Of a DNA stretch of 64,000 nt, positions 46,000 through 57,468 are shown piece by piece (within the stretch, counting starts at the first letter, position 1; each line of letters begins with the position of its first letter). The stretch spans positions 2,728,001 through 2,792,000 of the forward strand of contig JABELC010000003.1 of the NCBI GenBank assembly GCA_028455995.1, given 5' to 3'. Made by a program: the position numbers and the translations under genes. The notes beneath the pieces were generated by a model that saw only the letters and a list, made by a program, of their open reading frames with translations, was not told the DNA's origin and did no database searches. The stretch comes from Scleromitrula shiraiana. Taxonomy: Eukaryota > Ascomycota > Leotiomycetes > Helotiales > Sclerotiniaceae.

Positions 46000-46683
46000 A
46001 TGGCTTCATTAGTTAAACCCTCGATGCTTCGACAAACCTGCCTCGCTGCCTCGAAGCGCAATTTCTCTACAAAGGTCTCTTCCGCATTCCCCGCAATCAA
46101 CAAACCTGTCCGAGGCAACGCTTTTGTTAGAGATGCATTGCCAGGTTCGATGAGAGTCGCAGCATTTCATGCAAGTGGTAGACAATCAATCTTACCTCCA
46201 TTACCTCGTGAGTTCTTTTGTTTTAGAAGATATATTGTTTCATTGCTAATTAATTCCTAGAAACTATTAACGGAACTGGTATGCACAATTGCCATTGAAT
46301 GATTTCGACCTAATCTAATACAAATTATAGTAAACGACGCAGCTCCTGTACCTAAATCTGAACCAACCCATGGTTCTTACCACTGGACTTTCGAGCGCTT
46401 GATCGCCGCTGGTCTCATTCCTCTCACTGTCGCCCCATTCGCTGCGGGATCGTTGAACCCTACCACCGATGCAATCCTTTGTGCAGCAATCCTTATTCAT
46501 TCACATATAGGATTCGAGTCGTGCGTCGTCGATTATATCCCAGCAAAGAGACTACCAAAAACAAGAGCATTATTCTGGTGGGGTTTGAGAGCAGGAACTG
46601 TTTTGGTTGGAGTTGGATTGTATGAATTCGAAACAAATGATGTAGGACTTACAGAGGCGATCAGGAGAATTTGGACTGCATAA
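46000..46683 (+). CDS. sdhD: Succinate dehydrogenase membrane anchor subunit D (CybS, 192 aa)
   Basis: Small membrane subunit of complex II that, with SdhC, binds haem b and ubiquinone in the inner mitochondrial membrane. The model is join(46000..46207, 46261..46278, 46331..46683). The middle exon is only 18 nt but is required to join PPLPQTINGTV-NDAAP in frame. The N-terminal 60 residues form a Ser/Arg-rich mitochondrial presequence ending in an AFHASGR-type cleavage region. Three membrane helices follow (about 98-116, 120-137 and 155-174). The conserved quinone/haem region reads IHSHIGFESCVVDY, with His132, Asp143 and Tyr144. His132 is the residue whose substitution is associated with SDHI fungicide resistance in Botrytis and Sclerotinia. 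Here it is the wild-type residue. Confidence 0.95.
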
Positions 46684-47756
46684 ATTGGGTTGGGAATGGA
46701 TTTTTTATCTCTGCGAGAATACGAGACATTCACAAAACAGATATTGATATCGTGCAACGGCATATGTATTTCTACGCACTTTTGACATGTGAAGATGTGG
46801 TTTTGTTGATCCTTGAGGGCAATATGGGGAGGATAATGATGATGGTTATGGACGTCATTTTTCTGTTATAGACTTCAAACCAACGCTTGGCCTACCAATT
46901 TATGGCTGCGACAACCTGTTTTTAGGTCTCTTGTCTGCTATGGATCCGCCTTTGATAATATTTCCAATCCTCTTTGCCGACTTGAGTGTATGTCATAAAC
47001 ACCCAACACTAAAACATTAATGATTTAGATAACCTACGTCGATGTATTTTATCTATTGAGAACAGACCATAGGACAGGTTTTTAAGCTATTACAATAGGC
47101 GATGGCTACGTGAACGATGCTCTAAGGTGGTTTGTGCCTCTCCTTTTCTTAATATGAGGATAGCTTTGGAATTTGGCAAGTGCCATCGCCTTTTGTTGTA
47201 GCTCGCTATAATTGCTGCGTCGCCCGTCATGACAAGATTATCACAAGCCTCAATTCTGCTCATCCCAACGTCACACCATCCTACGCTCCTTTAGCTAGGG
47301 GCTAGTTCCTTAAGTACCCAGCTTTGAATGGTGAAGTTTCCAGGTTACTATTCACTTTGACAGACCGTATCTTCGAAATATCACTATTTTCTGTCTCAAG
47401 GTGTATTAGTACAAGTGAGCCTTTTCAGTGTTTGGCTCAAATAAAGTCACGAAATCAATGATTCTCAAGCTCAAAATTTCCGGCATATGTTTGTATTTGT
47501 TTACCCTACTATGAATCTCATAGCTAAGTCTACTCCACTATACTATAGACTAGATAGATGTTTTACAATTGTCTATGCATCAAAGACTCCATCCCCTTCA
47601 TGTCATCCCAACAATTGACCCTTCAACCCCAAAAGACAAACTATTGTTTTTATATGCATGCCTATCAAGGAGGTCAAAAGCTTAGTCAACCATCAATACA
47701 TCCTCCCTCTCTATATTCCCCTCAACCTCCAACCAACCCTCACCTGATCTACCCAT
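46684..47756. other. Intergenic region
   Basis: Downstream of sdhD and downstream of the small membrane protein gene at 47757. I see no gene, RNA or notable repeat in it. Confidence 0.5.
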
Positions 47757-48176
47757 CTAATCGCCTTTTCCGCACACCCACATAAAAACCGCACCCAAAA
47801 CCGCAAAAATCATAAACACCACAAAACCAAAAACAAACGAATATATCTTCTCCCATCTCCTCAGCGTAGCCAATCTCCTCGCCTTCCTACGTTTTTCCCC
47901 ATCCACTCTATCCCTCCATCTCATTTCCCGCCAAAGTTGCTCATCCGCATCAACATCCCTCAGTCTCTCCTCTTCATCCATCAACGCATCATATGTTATC
48001 AGATTAATAATAATAGCCGTGCGGAACGAAGTGCGCAGTCTTCGTCTCTCGGCTATTTTGATGAGCCGTCGGGTTGGGAGGTCCCGGTAGTCTTCTGCTC
48101 TGTAGGAGTCGCTTGCTCGGTCGACTGCTCGGCGGGAGAAGAGGAGATCTCTGAAGTTGGTTGGGATAGTGTCCAT
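47757..48176 (-). CDS. Small hypothetical protein with C-terminal membrane helix (139 aa)
   Basis: ATG-initiated frame of 139 codons. The middle is strongly charged and helical (KIAERRRLRTSFRTAIIINL, DEEERLRDVDADEQLW), and the end is a membrane helix (SFVFGFVVFMIFAVLGAVFMWV), suggesting a tail- or single-pass membrane protein. I know of no family for it. Another ATG frame (48053-48286, 77 codons, Ser/Thr/Pro/Gln-rich) overlaps its 5' end on the same strand in a different phase. The two may be joined by an intron I cannot place, or only one is real. Confidence is moderate because there is no recognised homologue. Confidence 0.55.
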   Translation of the reverse strand: MDTIPTNFRDLLFSRRAVDRASDSYRAEDYRDLPTRRLIKIAERRRLRTSFRTAIIINLITYDALMDEEERLRDVDADEQLWREMRWRDRVDGEKRRKARRLATLRRWEKIYSFVFGFVVFMIFAVLGAVFMWVCGKGD

Positions 48177-48962
48177 GGATCTGTTGATTCTGTTTTGGGT
48201 TCTGAGGGGGGGCTGTTGAGGATGGTGTTCTTGGTGGTTTTTGGTAGGGTTCTGAATTTGTTGAGTTGGCCGGTTGGGTCTTGCATGAGGAGTGGATTGT
48301 ATGAGGAGTTATTTTGCTTTTTAGGAATAGGATTTTGGGAGTTTAAAGAGTTTTGCGGGCTTTTTTATGGAAATCTTAATTATCTACTGGAGAGTTGTAC
48401 GGCTGTGTTTAATAAGCTAGTGTTATATGAGTATGAAGCCGTAACGATAAATATTGTCCATTTGACATATATAAATAAGAATGATCTTATGAATATAATA
48501 TATCATGAGTCAACTCACGGAAAATTATTTCTCACAAAGGAACTATCATCTAAAATTCCTATCTCTATTCCTTCACAATTACCAAGTTAGTGAATTCATA
48601 GCACTCTAGAATGCCCAAGTATCGCGTGGTATGTCCACAGTGGTATTATTCACTGTCCGTATTCACTCTCCCGTATAGAAGATCTCTTGTAGTTACTTTT
48701 TATATAAACAAGTTTGATCTTCCCTTCTTTCCTTCTTTCTTTCTTTCCATCTTCCTTCTCCTCCATTTCCCCCATTCTTCCTTAAACTATCTTGCTCTTC
48801 TAAATTAACCCCCAATCTCAAATCTCAAGTCTACATTTATTTTCTCTCCAACCACCACCGAACAAAACCCAACATACCCTCCCACCCTTCCACCCAACAA
48901 ACCTTACCAAAATCCATCCCATCCCATCCATACCATCACCACCCCACCCCCTCCAAAAAAAA
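48177..48962. other. Upstream region of the SAP-like gene
   Basis: Holds the alternative overlapping frame at 48053-48286 (minus) and otherwise CT- and CCA-rich sequence (about 48720-48960) resembling a fungal leader. The 217-codon plus-strand frame through 47937-48590 is mostly antisense to the small gene and is not supported. Confidence 0.45.
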
Positions 48963-49915
48963 ATGTCACCCCCCTCCCCCTCCACCCCCCTCCCCCACCC
49001 CCCCGACTACACAAAACTCACCACCGCCTGCCTAATCCAACACCTCGCATCACGCAACCTGCAGCCCTCTTACCGGGAAGCTCTAATAACCACGCTCCAG
49101 ATCGACGACGATAGGGCTGCATTCGAACATTTGGATCCGGAAGGTGGGAAGTCGAAAACTTATGGGCAGATGGCGGTGAGACAGGTTAGGGCTATGATTT
49201 TGAGGGGGGAGGAGGAGGTTATTGGGGAGTTGGTGGGTTTTTGTTTTTCTTTCTTTTTTTTGTTTTTTTTTTCGTTTTGGGGGGAATGGTGTGGTTTGGT
49301 TTGGCTTGGTGTAGTTTGGTGGAATATGTATGCTAACGTAATGCGATAGAAACACTTGATAGAAAGTGTATCACCAAAACCAACGGCTAAACTATGCGAA
49401 AAAAAACAACTCTCGCACCCCCATCACCATCGCCTCCCCCTCATCTCGCAAACCCGCACAACAACAACAACAACACCCAGGACCAGACCTACCCACAATC
49501 CTCGCCTCCATCCCCCCTCGCACCTTCAAATCCCCCAATTCTCCCCTCCGCCCCCGTCTCCAACAGCACGCTTCCTACCGCTCTGATAGCATCGCCGAAG
49601 CTGAAGAAAACGCGTATCAGGTGCCGCAGGAACATGAGCATGAGCCCTATCAGGTACAACAAAAACATGAATCTTATCGGGATATGCCGACGCGGACGTA
49701 TGCTTATGTGCCGTTTTCGAAGGGGAAAGAGGAGGCGGGGGTGAAGGTGCAGAGGTGGTTGGATGAGGAGGGTGAGGGTGTGAAGTTGCTGGGAGGTGGG
49801 AGTGGAGATGGAGATGGAGATGGAGATGGAGATGGAGATGGAGATGAAATGAATTCGGGATCGAGATCGAAAGTTCCATTTGGTTCTACCGCTATCCCTA
49901 ATAACAATAATAATA

Positions 49916-49947
<32 letters not shown>

Positions 49948-50067
49948 AATGATAATGATAAGATAACTCCAGTCGGAATATCCATTCCTTCGAGATCGAA
50001 ACTACGGGAGTCGAGGCGGATAGCATCGACATGTGGGTCTAGTTCTAGATCTGCATCTGAGAATGCA

Positions 50068-50104
<37 letters not shown>

Positions 50105-50682
50105 AAACAACGATGAATGCGAATTGGTCGATACAACAAAATTCTGATGGCGGTTCTGATAGCGGTTCTAATTCTAATTCTGATTCTAATTCTGATTCTA
50201 ATTGCGATGACGAGTTAAGCGATCATCTTCCTTGTTCACCTGCGGGGAAAGAAGGGGATGGGGTTAGATGTTCTGGGATTGCGAAAGCAGAGCTAGATTC
50301 ATCTGGGATGGAGATGGAGATGGGGAAACAAGAAACTCCCCAATTCCCGAATCCAAAGTTCGAGCCAGAGGTAGAAGAGCATGAGGAAGTAGATACCAAG
50401 AGGAAGGCAAAGAAGATCAGGAAGTCGAAATCGAGAGTGGGGGGTAAATCAAAGACTGAACGGGTGGTGGAGAGATCGATGGGGAGATTGAGAAGGTTTG
50501 GTGGGTTTGGGAGGGGATCTTGGGGTGGTGAGAGTGAGGAGAAGGGGGAGAAGGGGGAGGGCGATGGGGAGGCTAAGATGGAAAGTCTCAAGATAAGGGG
50601 AAAGGTGGGTAAGAAGGAAGTTCATTGGGAGGATAAGCTGGATACTTATAAAGTGAGGGATGATGATGATAATGATGAATGA
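48963..50682 (+). CDS. SAP-motif-like protein with extensive acidic and Thr/Ser repeats (529 aa)
   Basis: The model is join(48963..49232, 49363..50682), with one 130-bp GT..AG intron linking GEL to KVYHQNQ in the long frame. The N-terminus (YTKLTTACLIQHLASRNLQPSYREALITTLQIDD) resembles a SAP-type helix-extended-helix motif, which in other proteins binds nucleic acid. The rest is disordered, with a Gly-Asp run (49803-49846), an Asp/Asn run (49918-49963), a Thr run (50068-50103) and Ser-Asn/Ser-Asp repeats (50160-50205). Each is encoded by near-pure short tandem repeats. A lysine/arginine-rich segment (about 440-465) could be a nuclear signal. The C-terminal end (KEVHWEDKLDTYKV) looks ordered. 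Function unknown. The acceptor could differ by a few bases, but other choices lead into a frame that stops at 49586. Confidence 0.72.
49799..50205 (+). repeat. Cluster of coding microsatellites
   Basis: Four separate tandem repeats lie in one exon: GGAGAT units (about 49803-49846), GAT units (49918-49963), ACG units (50068-50103) and TCTAAT/TCTGAT units (about 50165-50203). All unit lengths are multiples of three, so copy-number change keeps the frame. Confidence 0.92.
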
Positions 50683-51159
50683 GTGAGCGATGGTAATCTC
50701 TTCTCGTTTGATCTTTTTTTTTTTTCAAGAATGACGGAAAGAGCGCATTATATCATTATCAATCACTATCACTAGGTACCCGAAGCGATAGCGGTAGCGT
50801 TAATAGCCATGGTAGTATAGTGGTGAAGAATATTTAATTATATATTACACATTATTAATTATACTATCATCACATACTATCATCACATACATACATACAT
50901 ACATCCCACTTCCCCAACACCATACATCTCCCACCTCTCCAACCTCTCCAACCAAACCACCAAGAAGAGAAAGACCCACCCTCCCCTTTTTATTTATCAC
51001 CATACCATACCATACCACACCATACCACACCACACCATACCATACCATACCCACATACCCAAATACCACAAGGGAAAAAAAAGAAATTCCAGCATCTATC
51101 TATCTATATATATATCCAATCCCTCCCTCCCTTCCCTCCCCCCATTTCCCCAACCAAAC

Positions 51160-51195
<36 letters not shown>

Positions 51196-51887
51196 CAAAA
51201 GCCAAATAAAGCAAACCAGCATAGCGGCTTGAACTAGCGATATTTATTTCCTGGATACTAGATACTTGATACCTGACACTAGATAGTTAGATAGTTAGAT
51301 AGTTAGATAGTTAGATAGTTAGATAGTTAGATACCTGACACCTAGACATTTATATAAAATATGTACCTGTATATATATAAATAAGTTTTAAGGTAATATA
51401 ATTATTTATTTATTTATAATTTACTGATCCATAATCCATAATTTACTGATCTATGAATCATGGATTAATGGATTAATGGATTAATGGATTAATGAATCGA
51501 GAAAATAAAATAAAATATCACATCTAAAATAACGAATGAACGAATAATATATAAATAAGAGTGTTAATATATTTTGATTTAATTAATTAATCAATCGAGA
51601 GAGATTTATTGCATCGTATTACATCATATTACATCAAAAGGAGAGAGAATGAATCAGAATCAGAAAGGATACATTTTATTCATTCCAAAACTAAAGATAT
51701 AGATAGTAATAGTGGTTTTTTTCTTCATATTTCATATTTCTACTTCCTTCCCCTTGCCCATCCCCTTGCCCTTCCCCTTCCTTTCTCGTGCCTATTCCCA
51801 TAATAAAAAGCCCACTCATCACACCGCAAACCCTTCACTTCACTTAACTTCACTCCACTCTCGAATCGAATCCCCCAATCAAAAACT
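50683..51887. repeat. Convergent intergenic region rich in tandem repeats
   Basis: No gene. It contains ACATAC/CATAC repeats near 50880-50905, CATAC/CACAC repeats near 51000-51055, a poly(A) run at about 51162-51191, an eight-base repeat (TTAGATAG) at 51281-51333, and an eight-base ATGGATTA repeat near 51460-51495. It holds the 3' ends of the SAP-like gene (plus) and the FN3 gene (minus). Confidence 0.75.
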
Positions 51888-54800
51888 CTACTCCTCATCC
51901 TCCATCCCCAGCATCTCCATCTCCGCCTCACTCCTCTCAACATCCAAACTTTCTCTCCCAGTACCAGTAGCAACCTTCTTATTTCTACTAAAAGCTCTTC
52001 CCCACGTTGAAGCCTTTCTCCCCGCACTTGCACTTGCATTTGCATTTCCACTTCCCCCTGCACTTACCCCTCCACTCGCCCCACCCGATTTCTTCTCCCC
52101 TCCTTCAATAAATCCCCCAATCCTAGGACTATTCTCCACACTCGTACTAAAAACCGCACCCCCACCCCCAGCCACTGCATCCTCCCCAAACTCATCCAAG
52201 AACGTATCTCTCTCCGCCCTCTCCGAAGCCGCCGTACTACTCCCCCCTTTCTTTCTCGAGAACAATCCTGAACCAGGTTCCTTACCCTGAAAGCTGAATT
52301 TACTCGAACTTCCCTTTCGAAAAAGTTGTCTAATGCCCGATTCTTTCTCTTTTGTAATTTCCGAAGTCGCGTTGCTTATTGTTCTTTCTAGACTATCGGT
52401 TGATTCGGCGATGCTGTTTTGCGTGTGAATGGAGGGCGTGTCGCGTGATTTTCGCGATTCGATTGGTGATGAGTGAATGACGGATTGGATATCATCTGAG
52501 TGGTCTGATGGTTCGCTGACGACTGCTTTGCCTTTACCTTTGCTAGCTCTTAAAAGACGACTTAATACAGGCTCGCTTGCTTGCGGAAGTTCAAATTTTG
52601 GTGCAGTGGGATTGAGTTTAGGTGCAATAGCATTTTGTGATGAAGGTGGACGAGTACCAATGATACCAACAGGTGGAGGGCTCGATTGAGTATTGAAATT
52701 GTCTGGGGGTAAGAAATCATCTTCTTCGTTTGCGAGTGCAGTCGAGGAACCGTGCTGTATGCTAGGTCTTCTTGAAGGATTTCTGGACCAGGGTTGAGTA
52801 GTTCGGAGCGACCAATCCGTAGCGAGTGGGCTATTTTTATTGATGCTACCATCTAACGCAGCTCCCCAACCAAATGGCGCACTATCTGTTGATGGACGTG
52901 GAAGATCGGAAGAAGCAATAGACACTGGACGAGGGCTGCTAGGATCACGAGCGGAACGTAGGATACTGGATTCTTCATTCCTGGAACCAAACATATTGAA
53001 ACCAAGTGGCCTTCGAGCACCTGGCTGGCGAGCAGGAGCCGGTGCATTTCCTTCTGATGATTCACCGGCCGTTGAACTACGATTGAGAAGCCCCCAACCG
53101 GTGGAGAAACTTAAGCGACGATTTCTAGCAGGGGGTTCGGGTTCATCGGTCGAACGTGGAAATGAATGACTTTGACCAGATTTTAAGCTTCCGAGAGCAA
53201 GTCCATCCTGAACATTCTTGTCAGATTTCCTGAGAGAGTTAAGCATACTTCCGAAGTTTCTGTGTGGTAATGATTGGTTGTTTCGCGCTGGAGATCCAAT
53301 GACACCGAATTTTGTTCCAGGTGAACCTAGCGAACGTTGATCGTTATCAAATGGATAATCACTAGGTTTAACACCATACTTGACGAGGCTGTGTGATGAT
53401 GTATGGGGGCTAGATAAAAGACTAGCAGAACGACTGGATCCGGGGGATTGCGCATCGTTATATTGGCTTGAACCAAAAGGATAGGGTAGATCGGAACCAT
53501 ATGTAGGAGCGTCTTCGCCAAGAATTGGGGGATCATCATCATTGAAGAGGGTTGAAGGTAAGAGGGATGTTGCAGTGGGACTAAGTGGAGCTCCGGCAGT
53601 CAACGATTGTACATCAGCTTCACTCATGCCTCCCATCTGCCCTGGTATCGGAATCATAGCTGTATCGTTACTCGTGGCCAGGTCCATGTATGGCGGCGCG
53701 GCATAGCTAGGACTGGCTGTATTGAAGTTGTTGAAGATCGAGAATTGTGAATCGGCGGTGGGGAAGCCGGTTGTTGAGGAAGATACAGTATTCGTGCGAC
53801 TTTTGCGATTACGTTGTCTGCGAGATTTTGCCTTGCCTTGGGTACCAGTAGTATCAAAGTCAACTCCAGAAGAGTTACCGTGATTCATAAGTGGATTACT
53901 AGCTTGCTGGGCGCACCAAACCTGGTAGCGGGCTTCTGTACCCTGTAGTTCCATGTGATGTTGTCTGAGAACTTGTTCAAGCTCTTGTAAGCGATTGTTA
54001 TTAGCACGTTCGGTCATCTCCCATTGAGCATCTTGAACTCTTTCAGCAGCGTCCCATTCGCGACGCTCATCTTCGTCAAATGCACCCACTTGGTTCTGGC
54101 GTTCCTCTTCCAATTTCTTGATCTGTAACCCCTTCTTTTCAATATCCTTCCCCAACTGTTCCAACTTCTCGCGAGCACCACGGATAGCCTCACGAAGCTC
54201 CTCACGTTTCGCCTCCGTAGCCACATTGAGCTCCTCTTTTTCACGTCTCCAAGATTCGCGTTCCGCTTCCATGTCGATCAGTTCCCTTTTCCATCGCTTT
54301 TGGTCATCATGCATCTTCTGCCTCTCGGCCTTTTTGCTTTGTAATGCCTTTTCTCTTCGGGTCTTCAACGTCTGTGATTCTCGATTTTGCCGTTCGAAGG
54401 TATTGACCTCTTTCTTCAACCTGTCGCTTGCCTCCTCCTTCTCCCTAAGACTCTGTGTCTTCTCTTCCTTCTCTCTTGATAACAATAAAATTTGATTCCT
54501 CATTTCCTCGAATTCCTTTTGACCCTGTGAAGTCACATCCTCTACCTCTTTCTGGGCAGCATCTTGCTTCCGTTGTAACTCTTGTATACTTTCCGGACTA
54601 TCATCGGACGAAAAGGTGGATGGCGAGGGTGGATTGTCGGCAGTAGCTATCGATGGCGAATGTTTTCTGCCTCCCGCATTTCCTGTATTTCTCCTTTGAC
54701 CTGGATGTGAGCTCCCACTATCACGCACAATAACTTGAGCAGTTGTTGTAGTATGATTTGAAGTATCGGTTGTGACTCCATGCGCTCGAACCATAGACAC

Positions 54801-55465
54801 ATCCTCCCCATCTGCAACGTCTTGTTGATCATCGTTTGACAAGTCCGATGCATTCCGGCCAGTCCCATGTTGCGGAAGTCCATCGCGGCCCAACGTCCTC
54901 AGTCGTATAACTCTACTTCCAGCTTGAAAATTGCTTGCGCCAACTGCAATGACTCGCACATTATAGAAATGACCTGGTTTGAGACCTTCGATGATAATGG
55001 TTTCTCCTTGTGTCGATTCTCCAACTAAAGAATCAATTCTCAGTATATAAATTCCTTCACCAAAGTCGTATTAAAGAGCTCTCACCATTAACACCATTCA
55101 CCTGAATAAGATATCTAACCACAGCTTTATTTAGTATAGATGGAGTCCAGTGAAGTGTTAAAGAATCTGCCTTGATACATGCGAGGGAAACTTCGGGTGG
55201 TTCGGGGACCTCGACACCTAAGATGTTAATGAGCTTTGGTAGAGGGGTCCAAAGGACCTGCCAGGCTCTATTCAACAACCTTTGGTATAACTGTTAGTGA
55301 TGTTCGATTTGGAAGATACATATGATATTAAAAGGTGGTATATACGAACCAGAACAGTGCCGTGCAGGTCACAATCGACTGTATTAAAAACATATATTCA
55401 GGAAGTACTTTGGCATGATCTAATACCCAGTCAATCAAGCTGGCGTAAAAGTTGACAGCGTTCAT
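51888..55465 (-). CDS. Membrane-anchored fibronectin type III / coiled-coil protein (1148 aa)
   Basis: Exons, minus strand: 55350..55465, 55086..55279, 51888..55024, total 3447 nt. Intron 2 (61 bp) is standard. Intron 1 (70 bp) needs the donor GTTCGT, which is weak, but it is the choice that keeps the frame. Residues 1-50 include a membrane segment (FLIQSIVTCTALFWLLNRAW). Residues about 60-165 form one fibronectin type III domain (PPEVSLACIKADSLTLHWTP ... GLKPGHFYNVRVIAV). Residues about 265-480 form a long charged coiled coil rich in Glu, Lys and Arg. The remaining 650 residues are Ser/Pro-rich and disordered, with many SP sites and a lysine-rich GKGKAVV motif. Such proteins are conserved in Pezizomycotina. 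I know of no established function, but the layout suggests a scaffold anchored to an internal membrane. Confidence 0.82.
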
Positions 55466-57388
55466 GCAGAATCCGAGTATATCTCAAACAACACTCAGAG
55501 AAGAGGTTATTGAGATATATCACGGTGTGTAAAAAAAAAAGAATTCAAGGAAAAAGAGCAAGAAATGACAAGAATAGAGGAGGGGTCAACAAAAGGATGG
55601 AAAATATAACAAAAAGTTGTGATTTTTTGTAGAAAAAAAAAGGTGGTACAGGTTCTAAAAATCAATCTGATACCAATAACATTGCAATGAACTTTTGGTT
55701 TAGAACAAACTACTCTTTACTTTTTCCAACGGTGCATGTTTCTCCATATATTTGCCTTAGGCAAATATACATATTAATATATTAACCTATTAATCCATGA
55801 TAAATTCCTTTTTATGAATATTTATTTATTTAAGTATTATATGTAAATAATATAAATAATTAACCAATGAAAATTGAATTCAATAATATGCAGGTAAGGG
55901 AAAGAATAAGAAAATTGATGACTACCGACAGAAAAACTTGAGCCAGTACGACGGCAGGGCAGGGAGCTTCCTTAGAGCTTTCAAGGTTTGAAGGTACTTT
56001 TAGAAGGTACTTAGTAGGTACTTAGTAGGTATGTTAGCTGTACGCCCGGCTACTTACTAGATACCATTTGGTGTTGAAGCGGCGGGAAAGGTAGATTAGT
56101 CAGATTATAAGGTTTATACTAATTATCATCAATTTAGTTCTATATAGTAATGCAGGAATAGGGTAAAGTATGAGTAACGTATGAGTAAAGGCTATACTCA
56201 TAGAGCAATTGATTTTAAAATATCAAAGAGAAATGATTTATGACCACCTAGACACTTTCTTATAGCTTTATGAGTAAAGAGAGTACTTCCGTACGTATAG
56301 TAAATATATTATACAGTTCATCTCAATGGTATGGGTATTAGCGACAGCGGGGTATTAACGAATATTTATATTTTTTTTGATCAAAGCTTAAGGAGAATTG
56401 AGTTATTTATATATGTATATATATATGTACAGAAGTACTCCGGCCTTCAGCTATGCCACCAGTTGACACGCCTGACTTGACCTGACCTGACCTGATCTAT
56501 CTAGACTTTAGAGTTCCTATCAATAAACTCATGATACTCATGATACTCGTGAGTACTAGTGAAGTATAAATTGAACATCACGAGGGAAAGTAAATATCTG
56601 GATATCACTTTGTTTATATATTAGAGATACTTTACCCGAGTCTACTACCCAAAGAGTTATATATATCCAACCAAATAGAAATCTTCATGTCGACTAATAG
56701 ATACAGTACATGATAATACCTTCCTCGTTCTCCTGTGATAACATAACCTTGAGATCAAATGTATGATTCGATTTAATAAATATATGGATATGTTTAGTGA
56801 AATCAAGAATACAATACAATAATACAATACAATATGATAATTAAAAATCCACTTTCACATGTAAATGTATCTTAACCACTTCATCGAATACTTCTAGTAG
56901 ATTTTATTCACATCCATGGATACTACTACTACTCAAGTACTGTACCTAGATTATACATATTCATTTCTTGTCATTTCTTGGCTATAAACCAAGAGCTCCA
57001 ACTACGTATGTATGTATGTATGTATGTATGTATGTATATATATGCATCCTTCATCACTCTATCCAAGGTTAGGTTTTTCCATCTCGGTGTTTCTTATTAA
57101 TAGAGCACCTCGGATATCAAATATTGAAGTATCTGTTTGCCTGCATGATTTATGGATTTTTATTATTATTATGGAGTATACTAGTAGCATGTGGAAGTGA
57201 TGATGATGTGAAGGAATGAAACTGGTAGACGGACGGACATGTGAAGAAGTGAATTGAATAATAATATAATAATCCTTTGAGTGAGTTATTATTATATTTG
57301 GAGATTCTTTTTTCTGATTTTCATTGTGTCGTCACAAAAGCTTTGTTCACTTTTTATTTTATTATTACTCTTGATGATTCTCATCCAC

Positions 57389-57468
<80 letters not shown>

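Noticed and set aside
49356..49586. Alternative second exon of the SAP-like gene using acceptor 49349
   Set aside because: That frame stops at 49586, whereas using the acceptor 13 bases later opens a 1320-base frame to 50682.
50803..50835. Text resembling the start of a tRNA (GGTAGTATAGTGGT)
   Set aside because: It looks like an A box, but no B box, acceptor stem or T loop follows. The downstream sequence is plain AT-rich DNA.
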